Made by a program: the position numbers and the translations under genes | In this document: positions 1 to 13,100 of the stretch, in pieces | Numbering within the stretch: the first letter of the stretch is position 1 | How the letters are laid out: each line of letters begins with the position of its first letter | The notes under the pieces: model-generated | What the model was told of the DNA's origin: nothing | What the model saw: the letters and a program-made list of their open reading frames with translations, nothing else | The model's database searches: none | DNA from: Conchocele bisecta | Taxonomy: Eukaryota > Mollusca > Bivalvia > Lucinida > Thyasiridae | Length of the DNA stretch: 64,000 nt | NCBI GenBank assembly: GCA_029237695.1 | Contig: CM055273.1 | Coordinates: forward strand, 61,741,968 to 61,805,967 | Direction of reading: 5' to 3'

Positions 1-82
1 CCTGGGTTGCACCCTGCCCTTGCAGAAAATTTAATATTAATTTTAGTGCTGACTACAAATGTATCTTATCCTACCATAATGT

Positions 83-302
83 GGCCCGTTTCACTAAACT
101 TTGTACAACTAAAATGTTCGTAAGTGCAAGATTATGATAGTCTGTAGACTTCACATTAACAATGTTTTCTTGTAAACACTCATTGGATTTACATTTATTG
201 AGCATAGGCAACCTATGCTCATTAAATGTAAATCCATTAATTGAAATTTCGAAACGATCCTAAATTTGCATTTTAGCCGTACACAGTTTAGTGAAACGGC
301 CC
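83..302. mobile_element. palindromic MITE
   Basis: Arms 83-116 and 269-302 are inverted copies (GGCCCGTTTCACTAAACT). Between them lies a second inverted repeat, 183-238, around GAGCATAGG. No coding capacity. Confidence 0.7.
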
Positions 303-352
303 CCAGGTGCATTCCCATCTGTCAGAGCAAGAGACCAGCCATGTGATGCTTT

Positions 353-609
353 ACATATGTGGCTGTAACTGGAGAAATGGGGCTTATGGGATTTGTGACC
401 AGTGTAGCTCCTGATCAAATACATGTACCACATTTCTGTAGCCTGATGATGATCTATATTGCTTGTTAGAGGCGGGCGTTTCATTGTTCCCTGGTGGAAT
501 GACGAACAGTGCAGATCCTGATCAGACTGTGCGGATGCACAGGCTGATCTGGATCTACACTGGTCGCAAAAACCATAAGCCACATTTCTCCAGTCACAGC
601 GACATATGT
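353..609. mobile_element. gtggctgtgactggag-family palindromic MITE
   Basis: The ends are near-inverted (ATATGTGGCTGTAACTGGAG and CTCCAGTCACAGCGACATAT). The middle carries GTGCAGATCCTGATCAGACT and a matching inverted GATCTGGATCTACACTGGTC. Relatives lie near 4485, 30150, 31215, 31960, 35290, 50780 and 59815. Confidence 0.7.
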
Positions 610-1021
610 AGATGTGCGATATCTTATCATATCTCATGAAAAATCACATGGATTGTTGAATGAACTTACACCTCAATGAATTGATCAATCAATCAAACAC
701 AATCTCAATTCTGATTATGCCCCCTATGAAATAGCAAGGGGGGCATATTGCGTTGCTCTTGAGGTTCCGTACGTACGTCTGTGTACATTTATGTCGAAAA
801 GTTTGTACAAGTGTCTCCAGTTTAAACTTTATTTATTAATGATTACAAAGCAAGCGCGACAGCACTTATACAAATGCTTTCGTTGGCACAGATAAAGGCG
901 TAAGGGCGGTCAATGTCCATGTTTTACAAACATAATGTCTAGTTAGTATAATGTTTTTGCAAATACTGGAATAATATTCCCAAAAAGTAAACAATAACCT
1001 GTAACTTCATGTTCGTTTCAG

Positions 1022-1149
1022 TGCCCGTGGAGTGGTTTTCCCTGGCTATAAATATCCCGTTCATGCTGCTGTTAACAGACATCCGACAGGGCGTGTTCTA
1101 CGGTATGCTGCTGTCGTTCTGGCTGATATTCACCGGGGAACACCTCATG
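1022..1149 (+). CDS. WLS: wntless exon 1 of 7 in window
   Basis: The exon is preceded by TTTCAG and followed by GTAAGT. Its first two bases (TG) complete a codon begun in an upstream exon. The 42 full codons run from [10 protein letters not shown] to IFTGEHLM and end in phase 0. They cover a transmembrane helix, the invariant DIRQG loop and the next helix up to GEH. This matches the vertebrate segment around LLFGDIRQGIFYAMLLSFW. Confidence 0.95.
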
Positions 1150-4100
1150 GTAAGTAGAGAGCGCTAGGCAAGTGTCCTATGGTATCATTTTCAGGGATTC
1201 CGCTGGGGAAAATAACAAAAATCGCCACTTCAAAAAAAATTGTAATTTTTTATCGCCAATTGTTTATTTCAAGATGGTATCTGTAGTGAAACACAGAAAT
1301 GCTTGGGTAACCTCATTATTTGTATGTATTGATTACAATGAATTAGTGGACTGGTTTGGCCGCAAAGCGGAAAATACAAATACATGTAATACAAATGCAA
1401 AATAGCCTCTGGAGGTCGCGAGAATGAATGCAACCAATCATCTGTAACCAAAGTTTGCAACCAATTATTTTCAACATTGCAACCAATTATCTGCAACCAA
1501 TTACTTGCAACCAAACATTGCAACCAATTATCTGCAATCAATTTCTTGCATGAAAAGCAACCAATTATTTGCAACCATGAAAAGCAACCAAGTACACATC
1601 TTGAATATATTAGGAGGCTATAATTCAGGTGACTGCACATGTACCGATGTTATGGACCCACACAATAAATTGTATGACTTCATGCGGCAGGACAAAACAC
1701 CCAGCCTCCTAATGCAACCGCAACCTTGCAACCGTACGTAGAACTAAGTAATGCACCAAGGATAAAGTCTCCCAGTGACGGTACACCAGAGCACTGGAAT
1801 TGTTCAGCCATAGTGCACTACTCAGTAGTATGAAACATGTCATTGACCTCCAGCAGGCTAAAATATCCTAGAATTTCCGCAACACGATGCATGTAGTGCA
1901 CTGAGCATCCTAATTGCCAGTAATATCTGATTATTTCACTTGAAATATTTAGTTGGTAGTGCACTGCGAAATACTGTAGCTATGTATGTACATGTAGTTC
2001 TGATCAATAAATCTCAACTGATATCCGCTTGCGACAGTTCTTTGTAGAAGATGTTCTTCTATGAGAGTTCCCATACAATTGTCGATTGTAATTTTTTCTA
2101 TACCGTTTACACTAAATTATGCGATTGGCACTAATGTAAATTTTCCTGAGCCTAGGGTCAATTGTGATATGATAGATATGTAGTCCGACATAAAACCTAT
2201 GAAAGCACATGCAAACTAAAGTATCTCATTTGAATGTTTCTGGTATGCCGAATTCTATCCTCTTGTTACATTCCTGGCTAGTAACGGCTGTGCCTTCGAC
2301 TGTCACACACCATGATTCTCTGATTGGCTGTGACTCATGTTTGTCTGCGTCACCTCGCCAGCTGTGATCAACCTGAAATCATTGAAATGCCTAGCAGTAT
2401 CAGACGTTCTTTCTATATATTGTAGTTTCCTAATGGGTGTGGAGGGTGGGATTTGATGCCTTAGGCTTATGAAAGTGGCAGGAAAAGGAAGTATTGTAAT
2501 TTGATGCATTCTGGGATGCAGTATTGATCATGTGACTGGTCACATGGCACCATCTGGCCATGTGAGTTTATGTCACATGACCAGACCTGAGCCACATGAT
2601 CTATGGAATTAAAATTAGATTAGGTATTATGCCATCTAAAAATAGGATGTATGGAAAACCCAGATACCACTAAAATAAACATGGAATACTGTATATGGCA
2701 GTATTCTGTTTTATTTTTATCGCCAATCGCGAAAGTGGCGATCGCCAGCGGAATCCCTGCATGTTTACCAGGTAATCCTGGAGTATGTGTAGGAATTTGG
2801 AATTGAAAGGATCAGTGGAAGAAGAGGGCGAAGTCATGGACCCCTTCAATTTCTCATTGTTCCGAGTCAAGCTTGATAAAGTTAATATTAACCCTTAGAC
2901 CGCTACTCACAACAATTGTCGTCTGCTGTTGCTTTTATATCTTGCTTTATTTCTCAATAAAAAAAAAGTTTGACAGCACATCAGAAGGAAATGATTCTGA
3001 AGTGCTGTCAAAGCATGTTGTAAATTATTCTAAAGTGCTGTCAAAGCATGTTTTGGATGATACAAATGGAAAATATAAAATAAACAGCGGATGACAAAAA
3101 AAATAAGATAGCGGTCTAAGGGTTAAAATACTCTTTACGTGTTTTATAATGCTCAAATTGCCCTGAATTTTGAGTGGGTCCTATAGCGTTACCGGCATCC
3201 ATCCATGCATACATACATAATCATTTTATAACATTCATCTAATTTCTGTTTCCCTTCATATAAGTATTACCTAGTTAGCCGATATCGTTCTAACACGGTC
3301 CTGCATCATTCTGCTCAAAATACCCAAACCTCTCCCAATACCACAAGGTCAATGTCATTCATCTTAATATTTGTTGTCCTAAGAATGTAACATTTTGTAA
3401 ATTTCTAATCATTTCTGTTTCCCATAATAAAATATTTTCATATTTAGCTGATGTCATCGTATTAACACCATCCTGCAGCATTCTGCGTAAAATGCCCAAC
3501 CCCACTCATCTCCAAGGTCAAGGTCATCCACTTAATTTTTGTTTTCCTCTGAACTGAACATTTCACAAATTTCTACTACGTTATGTTTCCCGCCATATTT
3601 AGCTGATGTCTTTCTAACACCATCCTGCATCATTCTGCACAAAATGCCCACCTCTGCTCATCCCCAAGGTCGAGGTCATTGTCGTATGTCTTTGTTGTTC
3701 TATCAACTTAGTGGGTGGTGGTCGGGCAAATGTGACGGCGTAAATTAACGGTAGGGGTTCCTCCTTATAGGAATCACGATTTGCCTGGTTTGGCCCTCAG
3801 ATACGTTTTTATCTTTTGCTCTTTTGTTACCTAGGAGTTGAATTGGGTTTTTGCCCATTATAAAACTGTAAGATTATCACTGATTCTACTGCTTTTGGGA
3901 TGGAGCGAAGTGATTCTGGTGTGGCGAGGACCTGGCATCAGATCAGGATTATTCTGATTTCAGGGCTGAATATATAGTTTTGTTATTGTAAATATTCAGT
4001 TCTGATTTTGGGATTTTCCCCCCATTTGTACATGTACTTGAACATGTACATGTACTTGTACAGGTAATATATGGGATTTAATACTAAACCCATTGACCCG

Positions 4101-7100
4101 GCCTTAAATAACCGTAGCTGTTGATAGGCCGTTAAACCCGAACAAACAAACAAACAAACAAACAAACAAACAAAATGTATCAACTTTACCTATTGTGACA
4201 TTGACTTGCAGGACAAGACAAAGAGGAACAAGCTCGTGCACTACCGGACACACCTGCTGGCTGTCGGCATCGGCTGCTTCTGTTTGTTCCTCTTCGAAAT
4301 CTGTGAAAGGTAAGTATTATGTTGATGGGAGATATGTGGCGTATGTTATAGGGTTAACTGTATTGTAATTTTGAAATTTGCAGCCTTACCTGGAGCCCTG
4401 GGCATATGCCATATGTTTTATGGCACAGGTTCCAAGCCTATGAAAATCGTATGAAATATACATGTAATATACATGTAGGTGGCTGTGAGAATGAGGCTTA
4501 TGGAACTTGTGACCAGTGTTGCAAAAACTCATAGCATACTAACGGTCTAAGACGGGTGTTTCATTGATAGAATGGCGAACAGTGCAGATCCAGATCAGAC
4601 TGTGTGCATGCACAGGCTGATCTGGATCTACACTGGTCGCAAAACCCATAGGCGCCATTTCTCCAGTCACATATTATGATTGCAGGGGGATGAGCCTGAG
4701 TAACCCATTCTTCAGTATCTGGGTGTCAGCCCTGGGAACCAAAGTTGCTGTATCCTTTTCATATTTAATGAGCCAGGAACCAATATGACAATGATGGAGA
4801 GGTTAATCGATTCTTCGCAAAAAACGACTGAAGTTTGGGCCAAAGTATCAAGACCACCAAAATGCAGCTTATGAAAAGGGGGTGTTTTTGTTCTAAGAAA
4901 TATGAAAATTACTTGCAAAAAGTGCAGATCCTGATGAGACGGCTCATTACGAGCCGGCTCATCTGGATCTGCACTGTTTGCATAAACCGCTATAGCGGGC
5001 TTTCGGGTTCAAAGGGTTAAAGGTACATGCCCACTCAGTAGGCACAAACTGTTCTTTATATCAGAGACATCATCGGAGACATTTTCTGGCAAAATAAACA
5101 TTTATTCACCATTACCCCACATATTGATTTGCATTATTATACATTTTATATGAGACGTAAATTTCCACACTGATATCAGGGCGATGAGTATTTACTCTGG
5201 TATTTGTTTTTTGATGTGCAATGATAATACTTTATAATCTGTCGAAAATACTATTTTTTTCACGTGACACATTTAACCCTTAGACTGCTACTCACAACAA
5301 TTGTCGTCTGCGGTTGCTTTTATATCTTGCCTTATTTCTCAATAAAAACATGTTTTGGCATCACTTCAGAAGTGCTGTCAAAGCATATTGTAAATTATTC
5401 TAAAGTGCTGTCAAAGCATGTTCTTGATGATAAAAATGGAAAATAGAAAATAAACAGCAGACGACAAAAGAATTAAGATACGGTCTAAGGGTTAATTAGA
5501 AAAGTTATTATTAAATAATATCATGCCTCATTTGCATATGAAAATAGCCTGATACCACGCGAGTCACTATCAGTAAAATTTATATTACTAAATGATTATG
5601 TTGTATAGTGTGCACTGGTAATTTTTAGAACTGGTGGAATAGTGACACAATTATACACTTATTTAATTACTATAAAGAACATTTTGTGCCTACTGAGTGG
5701 GCATGTACCTTTAAACGCAAATTAGGAAATACATGTACTTCCAAATTTCAACTTGGTTTGGCCCTCATATACGTTTTCATCTTTGGCTCTTTTTGTTACC
5801 TGGGAGTTGAATTGGGTTATTTCCCATTATAAAAGTAGTAAGATTATTACTGATCCTACTGTTTTTGGAGGGGGCCAAGTGGTTCTGGTGTGGCGAGGAC
5901 CTGGCATCAGATCACGGACGGTACGGAAGTAGATTGCAAGAGTTACCCTCGCAACTAGACAACCCCCTGTTTCCCAAATGCTGGATTCGCCATTCGTTAT
6001 TTGTTAACCATTTCAACACTACAGACGTCTATCGCAGTGTAAACAGTGTAGACTCGGATGATCACTGTTTGCTTATCTAATTCTATTCCAGTTATTTCAG
6101 TTCATCCAATTTTTCGAGAATTGTGTGATCATAAGTGCATAGCTATTACCAATTTTGCATCATTTTTGGTGACATTCTAATAATTAGAATGTCACCAAAA
6201 ATGATGCAAAATTCGTTAAACTTGGTTATTATTGGTTAAACTAACATGTACTACACTTAGCCAATCTCTCATATTCTTCTTCAAGAACTGTGCAACAGTT
6301 GGTGTATATCATTGTTTGCATCACTAACCACCATTCATAATTTTGACTGACATTCTACAGTGGAACCTCTCTAATCCGGACACATAGACATGTTAGTCGT
6401 ATTTAATTATGCCCCCGCCACCGAATGGTAAGGGGAGCATACAGTGTTACCGGCGTCCGTATGTACATACGCCCCCCCCCCCCGAAACCTTAACGCTCGG
6501 GTAAATGGCTTATAATTTCTGTTTCCTTGCTTCACATTTCACACACACATTGCTCCAAATTTCTTCTACCGCCCTGTGACAAATCCACAATCGTCCCGCC
6601 CCCTGCTAAGCCCAGGGTCAAGATCACAGACTTGGTGCATTCAAAACCTTATTATTAAATGGCTTATTATTTCTGTTTCCTTGTTTTCAAATGTGTCTTG
6701 TTTTCTTTGGCTGCCAGTGGGGGCATTCGTGTGCCGATAGGCCACATTTCTAGTTATACCCCACACAACAAGTTGTGGGAGGGGGGTATACTGGAGTCAG
6801 GTTGTCCGTCCGGGCTAACATTGCGGGTTTAGGGGCTTGGGGGAGGAGCCTAAGACAATAGAATACAATATATTTATTCCGTTAGGCCCTAAACCTATTG
6901 TAGTTTAGGGGCTATTCCTTTGATCTTTTAAAGAACAAATAGCCCATAAACCCAAAATGTTAGTCCATTTTTAGCTCACCTGAGCGAAGCTCATGTGAGC
7001 TATTGTTACCGCAATGTGTCCGTCGTCCGTCGTCGTCCGTCGTCCGTGAACATTTTCAAACGTCTTCTCCTCGGTAACCATTGGGTCTATAGTCACCAAA

Positions 7101-10100
7101 CTTCATGGTCATGGTCCTTAGGTAGGGGGATTACAAAATTGTTAAAATGACGTCATTACGTAATCCAAGATGGCCACCGTCTAAAAATAGCACAAATTCT
7201 TAAAAAATCTTCTTCTCAAGAACCGCCAACCGGATTTCGACAAAACTTGGTAGGAATGATCGATGTACATTGCTCTTTCAAAGTTGTTAAAATGGTGACC
7301 CTGGGGTCAAAAATGGGCGTGGCCCGTGGGGTCAAATTTGGGTCAAATTTTATTTTTGACTGAATATGGTCATTTCATATATCAAATTGAAGGTATCAAT
7401 GAGACGATCACTCTGGTGCATTTTTTGTCGAAATCGGATTGTTATGTCATCCAAGATGGCCGCCGAAAGGTCAAAAGGTCGTTCTTTTATTAGAGATTTC
7501 AAAATTCTTTTCACATGAACCGCTTGGCCCATGGTAGCCAAACCTAAAAGTTATGGTCCATGGGTGAAGCCTTTTCAGATTTGTTAAAATGGAGGTCATC
7601 GCTCATCCAAGATGGCCGCCGTCTAAAAATAGCATAAATTCTTAAAAAATCTTCTTCTCATGAACCGCTTGCCGGATTTCGACGAAACTTGGTAGGAATG
7701 ATCGATGTACATTGCTCTTTCAAAGTTGTTAAAATGGTGACCCCGGGGTCAAAAATGGGCGTGGCCCGTGGGGTCAAATTGGGGTCAAATTTTATTTTTG
7801 ACCGAATATGGTCATGTCATATATCAAATTGAAGGTATCAATGAGGCGATCACTCTGGTGCATTTTCTGTCAAAATCGGATTGTTATGTCATCCAAGATG
7901 GCCGCCGAAAGGTAAAAAGGTTGTTCTTTTATTAGAGATTTCAAAATTCTTCTTCACATGAACGCCTTGGCCCATGGTAGCCAAACTTAAAAGTTATGGT
8001 CCATGGGTGAAGCCTTTTCAGATTTGTTAAAATGGAGGTCATCGCTAATCCAAATGGCCGCCGTCTAAAAATAGCATAAATTCTTAAAAAATCTTCTTCT
8101 CATGAACCGCTTGCCGGATTTCGACGAAACTTGGTAGGAATGATCAATGTACATTGCTCTTTCAAAGTTGTTAAATGGTGACCCCGGGATCAAAAATGGG
8201 CGTGGCCCGTGGGGTCAAATTGGGGTCAAATTTTATTTTTTGCCGAATATGGTCATGTCATATATCAAATTGAAGGTATCAATGAGGCGATCACTCTGGT
8301 GCATTTTCCTTCGAAATCGGATTGTTTTGTCATCCAAGATGGCCGCCGAAAGGTTAAAAGGTCGTTCTTTTATTAGAGATTTCAAAATTCTTCTTCACAT
8401 GAACCGCTTGGCCCATGGTAGCCAAACTTAAAAGTTATGGTCCATGTGTGAAGCCTTTTCAGATTTGTTAAAATGGAGGTCATCGCTAATCCAAGATGGC
8501 CGCCGTCTAAAAATAGCATAAATTCTTAAAAAATCTTCTCATGAACCGCTTGCCGGATTTCGACGAAACTTGGTAGGAATGATCGATGTACATTGCTCTT
8601 TGAAAGTTATTAAAATGGTGACCCCCGGGTCAAAAATGGGCGTGGCCCGTGGGGTCAAATTGGGGTCAAATTTTATTTTTAACTGAATATGGTCATGTCA
8701 TATATCAAATTGAAGGTATCAATGAGGCGATCACTCTGGTGCAATATTTGTCGGAATCGGATGATTATGTCATCCATGATGGCCGCCAAAAGGTCCATTT
8801 ATTCAAGATTGTTAACGTCTTTTTCTCAGGAACCACATGGCCGATGCTGGGTGAAGCATTTTCAAATTTTGTAAAATGAGAGTCATCGCTTAATCCAAGA
8901 TGACCGCCATCTAAAAATAGCAATATTTTTTTAAAACACATGAACTCAATGTCACATTCTCCTCTGGTGTTCATGGAGTCAGGTGAGCGAATTAGGGCCA
9001 TCATGGCCCTCTTGTTTTGTGTTCAAACGTAATTTTTGGGTATTTTATTATCAGTTGTGAACGTATCCAACAATTATTTTGGACTTTATTTGTCCAAGAA
9101 ATCTGTTTGTAATGTCCATAACACCACGATAACAACCGATGTTTGCCGAAGTTACCGGATTTTGCGTGATGCTGCTGATACGCGCCATAATATGCGCGCG
9201 CATTCGTCCATTTATTATGAAATTATAGGCATTTGACGAGAAGTTTAACACTTTTTCATACCCAATAATGTTTCAATAGTACCCAACAAGAGAACCCAAT
9301 TAAGGTTTGGACAACAGAGCCAATATGTGCCCATTTGAAGGTCCGTCCGTCCGTCCGTCCGTCCGTCCGGGCTAACATTGGGGGTTTAGGGGCTAGGGGG
9401 AGGAGCCTAAGACAATAGAATACAATATATTTATTCTATTAGCCCCTAAACCTATTGTAGTTTAGGGGCTATTCCTTTGATCTTTTAAAGAACAAATAGC
9501 CCATAAACCTAAAATCAGAGAAATATTGTTATAACTTCTGTTTCCTTCATCTAAAATGCTAATATTTCACACATGCATTTCTGTAAGGCTCTATTACCAT
9601 GTGTGCCAAATCCACGACCGTCCAACCCCCGCTGATCCCAAGGTCAAGGTCAAATACTTAGTCTCTTTACAAAACTTAACATCAGATAAATATTGTTATA
9701 ACTTCTATTTCCTTCATTCAAAATGTTTTAATATTGCACACATGCATTCCTGTAAGGCTCTACTACCATGCTGTGCCAAATCCACGACCGCCCAGCCCCC
9801 GCTGATCCCAAGGTCAAGGTCAAATACTTGGTTCTCTTTACAAAACTTAACATCAGAGAAATATTGTTATAGCTTCTATTTCCTTCATCTAAAATGCTAA
9901 TATTTCACACATGCATTTCTGTAAGGCTCTACTACCATGCTGTGCCAAATCCACGACCGTCCAACCCCCGCTGATCCCAAGGTCAAGGTCAAATACTTAG
10001 TCTCTTTACAAAACTTAACATCAGATAAATATTGTTATAACTTCTATTTCCTTCATTCAAAATGTTTTAATATTTCACACATGCATTCCTGTAAGGCTCT

Positions 10101-13100
10101 ACTACCATGCTGTGCCAAATCCACGACCGTCCAATCCCCGCTGATCCCAAGGTCAAATACTTGGTCTCTTTACAAAACTTAACATCAGAGAAATAAGTTA
10201 TAACTGCTATTTCCTTCATTGAAAATTCTTAATATTTCACTTGTGCATTCCTTTAAAGTTGTACTATCATGCTGTGACATATATATACGACCTTTCAACC
10301 CCCGCTGATCCCAAGGTCAAGGTCACATACTTAGTCTCTTTACAAAACTTAACATCAGAGAAATGTGTTATAACTTCTATTTCTTTCATCGAAAATTCTT
10401 AATATTTCATGCATGCATTCCTCTAAGGCTCTACTATCATGCTGTGACAAATCCCCGTTGATCTCGAGGTCAAAGTCGCATACTTTACAACTTATAACTT
10501 CTATTTCCTTCCTCGGATCTGCTTCACATTTCACACACGCATTGCTCCAATGGACCTCTACCACCGTGTGACAAATTCACGTTCGTGCCCAGAGTCAAGG
10601 TCACAAGCCAACTCACTTGGATTTGTTTTTACCGTACATATTTAGGGGTACATGGGCCCACGCGGAGGGTATTCCGTAAGCCTCGCTTACTGACCAATCT
10701 AGTTTTGATATGGTTCCTTGTCATTTACCTCCAATGATAATCTTTATGATCGCAAACCGTCCATGCATGTCTTGAAATAGTCATGTGTGTTTTACAGTGG
10801 AACCTCTATAAAAGGGACACCCTCGGGACCTCCCTGGGTGTCCGGTTTAGAGAGGTTCCACTGTGCTTTGTTATTGGTTAACCCTTTGAACCCGAAATCA
10901 CGCTATATCGGTTTATGCAAAAAGTGCAGATCCAGATGAGCCGGCTCTCATCAGGATCTGCACTTTTTTTAAAGTAATTTTAAAATATTTGACAACAAAA
11001 ACACCCCCTTTTCATAAATGCACGAATCTGAATATCATTTTGTGACCATTGGATTGGTCGGAACATTAGCGTATCACAGTCCATTCCAGTTCCTTATGGT
11101 TGAAAGGGTTAAACTAACATTTACAGCCAATCTGTATATTCTTCCTCCTTAACTATGAAACAGTTGGCGTTTATCATCATCGCGGGCATCGCTGCGTCGT
11201 GCTACTTTGTGTTCCTGTGCTACATGATCGTAAAAGTGTTTCAGAACATCAGCGCCAAGAAATCTACCCTGCCGAGCATGTCTAAAGGCAGGCGCACATA
11301 CTATATGGTGCGTATACTCGTACATACTCAGGCACGTCGCCAGGCTTGGCTGATGTGGAAGCCCAGTTGTGTGTGGGATCCAATTAAGCGAGCGAGGCGG
11401 ATAGGGGGTCTGGGGACTTACCACCCCCAACCCACTGCCCGGAAATTTTTCAGAACTTTGATGGAATGTCTCATATTTAATTAGGTGCGAATGGTAACTC
11501 TTGCTATCTACTCCTATACTGACCGTATAGTATGGAAGTAGATTTCAAGAGTTACCGTTCGCAACTAAAATTCAATATGTGATTTTATAACAAAATCAAC
11601 AATAATTATAATATAATTATGATATCCAGTAGATCCATATATAAAAAAGACAAAATTAGCTGGAATCCCGGGCTTCCAGGCTTCCGACTGGCGACGTGCC
11701 TGATACTGTAGCCTATTTCACCAACATTGTAAAGTATACTTAAGCTAGCAAAGTATTCTTTGAGGGAGAAATTTCAATTTAAAGATAAATTTATTAATTT
11801 TTAGCCAGGTTTTTTAAAAAAAAATCCAGGCTATTGGATTGGCGAAAGCCGGGCGGGCGGGCGGCGGGCGGCGGGCGGCGGGCGGCGGGCGGCGGGCGGC
11901 GTCCACAATCAATGTTAAGTTTTCGTGTTTGAGTCCATTTCTTTGTTACTGTACCACCTAGGACCACCAAACTTTCACAGCTTCATAATCAAGGGGTGCC
12001 CACCACATATCACTATCCAACATGTTACTTTTTTTTTAACTTGACCCATTTTTTCCGCGCAGTCGACATAGCCATTTTCAATGTTAACTTTTCGCGTTAA
12101 CAATGTTAAGTTTTCGTGTTTAAGTCCATTTCTTTGGTACTGTACCATCTAGGACCACCAAACTTTCACAGCTTCATAACCAAGGGGTGCCTACCACATA
12201 CAACTATCCAACATGTGACCATTTTTTTACCTTCACCTATTATTTCTACGTAATTGACTTAGCCATTTTCAACGTTAACTTTTTAACGTACGTCTGGTTA
12301 AATTTTTTGGTTAAAACTTTTCGTTATACTATATCTCTGCAACTGCTTCGCCCATTACCTTGAAACTTCACATGGGTGTTTATCATCATCCATATTTTCA
12401 TTCTAACCCCCAACCGTGCGGCCCCTGTGCGCAATGTCAAGGTCAAATTACTTTGAATTTATTTGTTAAATTTTTTTCGTGTACTATATCTCTGCAACTG
12501 CTTCACCCATTACCTTGATACTTCACATGGGTGTTTATCATCATTGTCGCACCCGCTTGCGGAAAGCGCGATATCGTCGGCATTTTGGCATACGTCCGTC
12601 CGTCCGTCCGGGCAGACATTAGGGTATTTATGTGGCTAGCCCCACAGGGTTATGGACTTAGTAAAGGATAGGGTTGGTTACAATTAGCCACCTAAAAAAT
12701 CGTTTTATGTGGCTAAAAATCGTTTTATGTGGCTAATATTTAACATGTGATAAGCCACATAAGTATAGTAATGTAAGAACGTCCGTCCGTCCGTCCGTCC
12801 GTACTTACGAGAGCTACATTGTGAGGTTGCTGTGTTGTGCTGAAACCCACCCACCACCCTATTTAAGACACTTGGATAAGTGTTTTTCAAATATAATTAA
12901 CTAATGGCTAGCTCATTTGCATATTATGCGATTTATTCCGTAAGAGATCGTTAAGGAAGAAAATAACGGAAAATAAGTTGCTACATTTGTGAGGTTAACC
13001 CCACAGTGTAAACATCAAAGGAAATAACCTCACAATGTATCTCTCACGTAAGAACGTCCGTCCGTCCGTCATCCGTCCGTCCGTCCGTCCGTCCGTCCGG

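Larger units (their letters stand above)
1..1021 (+). other. 3' part of a wntless intron
   Basis: No coding sequence is seen. The intron ends in a pyrimidine-rich tract and TTTCAG at 1021. It holds a palindromic MITE (83-302), a gtggctgtgactggag-family palindrome (353-609) and a fragment of a GGGGGCATA-type element (717-930). Confidence 0.75.
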
